Source: Treponema sp. UBA1798 (lineage in GTDB: Bacteria > Spirochaetota > Spirochaetia > Treponematales > Treponemataceae). From it: 5,341 bases of DNA. The stretch spans positions 1 through 5,341 of the forward strand of contig DCFS01000222.1 of assembly GCA_002319875.1 (NCBI GenBank). The letters are read 5' to 3'. Below are positions 4,886 to 5,341 of the stretch, piece after piece; the first letter of the stretch is position 1, and the number at the start of each line of letters is the position of its first letter. Below the pieces are notes generated by a model. The model was given only the letters and a program-made list of their open reading frames with translations. It searched no databases and was not told where the DNA came from. The position numbers and the translations under genes were made by a program.

Positions 4886-5341
4886 ACATAAAATGGTTTG
4901 GACAATCATGTTTCAGGATCACCACTGAAAACGGCACAAATATTGTCATGGATCCGTATCACAATATGCTTGGTTATAAACTGCCGGAAATTGACGCGAA
5001 GATCGTTACAATCAGCCACAATCACAGCGATCATAACAATGTCGGCGCGGTTAAGGGAGACTTTGTGCTCATCAGGGAACCGGGTGTATTTTCGCAGGAA
5101 GGAATAGACATTAAAGGCGTACAGACTTTTCACGACAACGTTTCGGGGGCAAAAAGAGGCATAAATATCATCTATAATTTCAGGATAGACGGATTAAATG
5201 TCTGCCATTGTGGCGATCTGGGACATCTGTTGAGTCTTGAACAGATCAATGAAATCGGAAAAGTGGATATACTTCTCCTTCCCATAGGAGGGAGAGTTGT
5301 ACTGGATGCCAGCGGCGCAGCGGAAGTCATGAAGCAACTCA
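4882..5341 (+). CDS. Metallo-beta-lactamase-fold hydrolase, UlaG/YtkL-like (3' end cut by the window)
   Basis: The first 153 residues are present; related Lactamase_B_3-type proteins are roughly 200-230 residues, so about the last quarter is missing. The start MNIKWFGQSCFRI and the early MDPYHN (23-28) are typical of this group. The zinc-site motif H-x-H-x-D-H is intact as HNHSDH (46-51). Further likely ligands are His84 (FHD) and Asp112 in HCGDLGH (109-115), followed by VDILLLPIGG (128-137). It is probably a cytoplasmic metal-dependent hydrolase, but members of this group have varied or unknown substrates. The ATG shares four bases with the MATE stop (ATGA), and AAGGA at 4866-4870 may act as its ribosome binding site, so translational coupling is likely. 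Confidence 0.92.
   Translation, partial: MNIKWFGQSCFRITTENGTNIVMDPYHNMLGYKLPEIDAKIVTISHNHSDHNNVGAVKGDFVLIREPGVFSQEGIDIKGVQTFHDNVSGAKRGINIIYNFRIDGLNVCHCGDLGHLLSLEQINEIGKVDILLLPIGGRVVLDASGAAEVMKQL

Noticed and set aside
4083..5133. Several 60-75 codon ORFs on both strands over the MATE and MBL genes
   Set aside because: They overlap recognised genes in other frames and have no protein features of their own.

Overview
The window looks like a regulator-rich chromosomal segment from a low-to-moderate GC Gram-positive bacterium, most likely a Clostridia/Lachnospiraceae-type Firmicute. This is inferred from the moderate AT content, purine-rich Shine-Dalgarno sites, Lys/Ile-rich proteins, TTG/GTG starts and the AraC-MATE gene pairing. 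No rRNA, tRNA, CRISPR array, transposase or complete mobile element was seen.

Left half, minus strand. A small XRE-type repressor gene (stop at 1936, likely GTG start at 2160) lies upstream of a large composite regulator (151-1860). That protein joins a MarR-type winged helix, a degenerate PAS-like region, a canonical PAS domain and a CRP/FNR-type effector domain with its own helix-turn-helix. Just beyond its stop codon, a near-consensus FNR-type palindrome (83-96) sits 32 bp upstream of a -10-like element, which is class II spacing. It is followed by a Shine-Dalgarno site and a likely TTG start for a leftward gene at the very edge (1-16). The recognition helix of the composite protein carries the E-x-x-S-R residues that FNR uses to read TTGA half-sites, so that edge gene is a candidate target.

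Centre, 2150-2610. Two 16-bp near-palindromes, exact inverted copies of each other, bracket a self-complementary -10 octamer and overlap a strong rightward promoter and the XRE start codon. This looks like a dual operator on a divergent promoter. The rightward transcript has no convincing intact gene: only a 72-codon ORF at 2226-2444, followed in the +1 frame by coding-like sequence ending at 2451. It may be a decayed gene. The rest of the gap holds two shorter inverted repeats and the ribosome binding site of the next gene.

Right half, plus strand. An AraC-family regulator (2611-3444) is followed 67 bp later by a MATE-family efflux transporter (3512-4885, TTG start). The transporter overlaps by 4 bp a metallo-beta-lactamase-fold hydrolase of the UlaG/YtkL-like type (4882 to the window end, truncated). 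The last two are probably translationally coupled, and AraC is the likely local regulator of the transporter.
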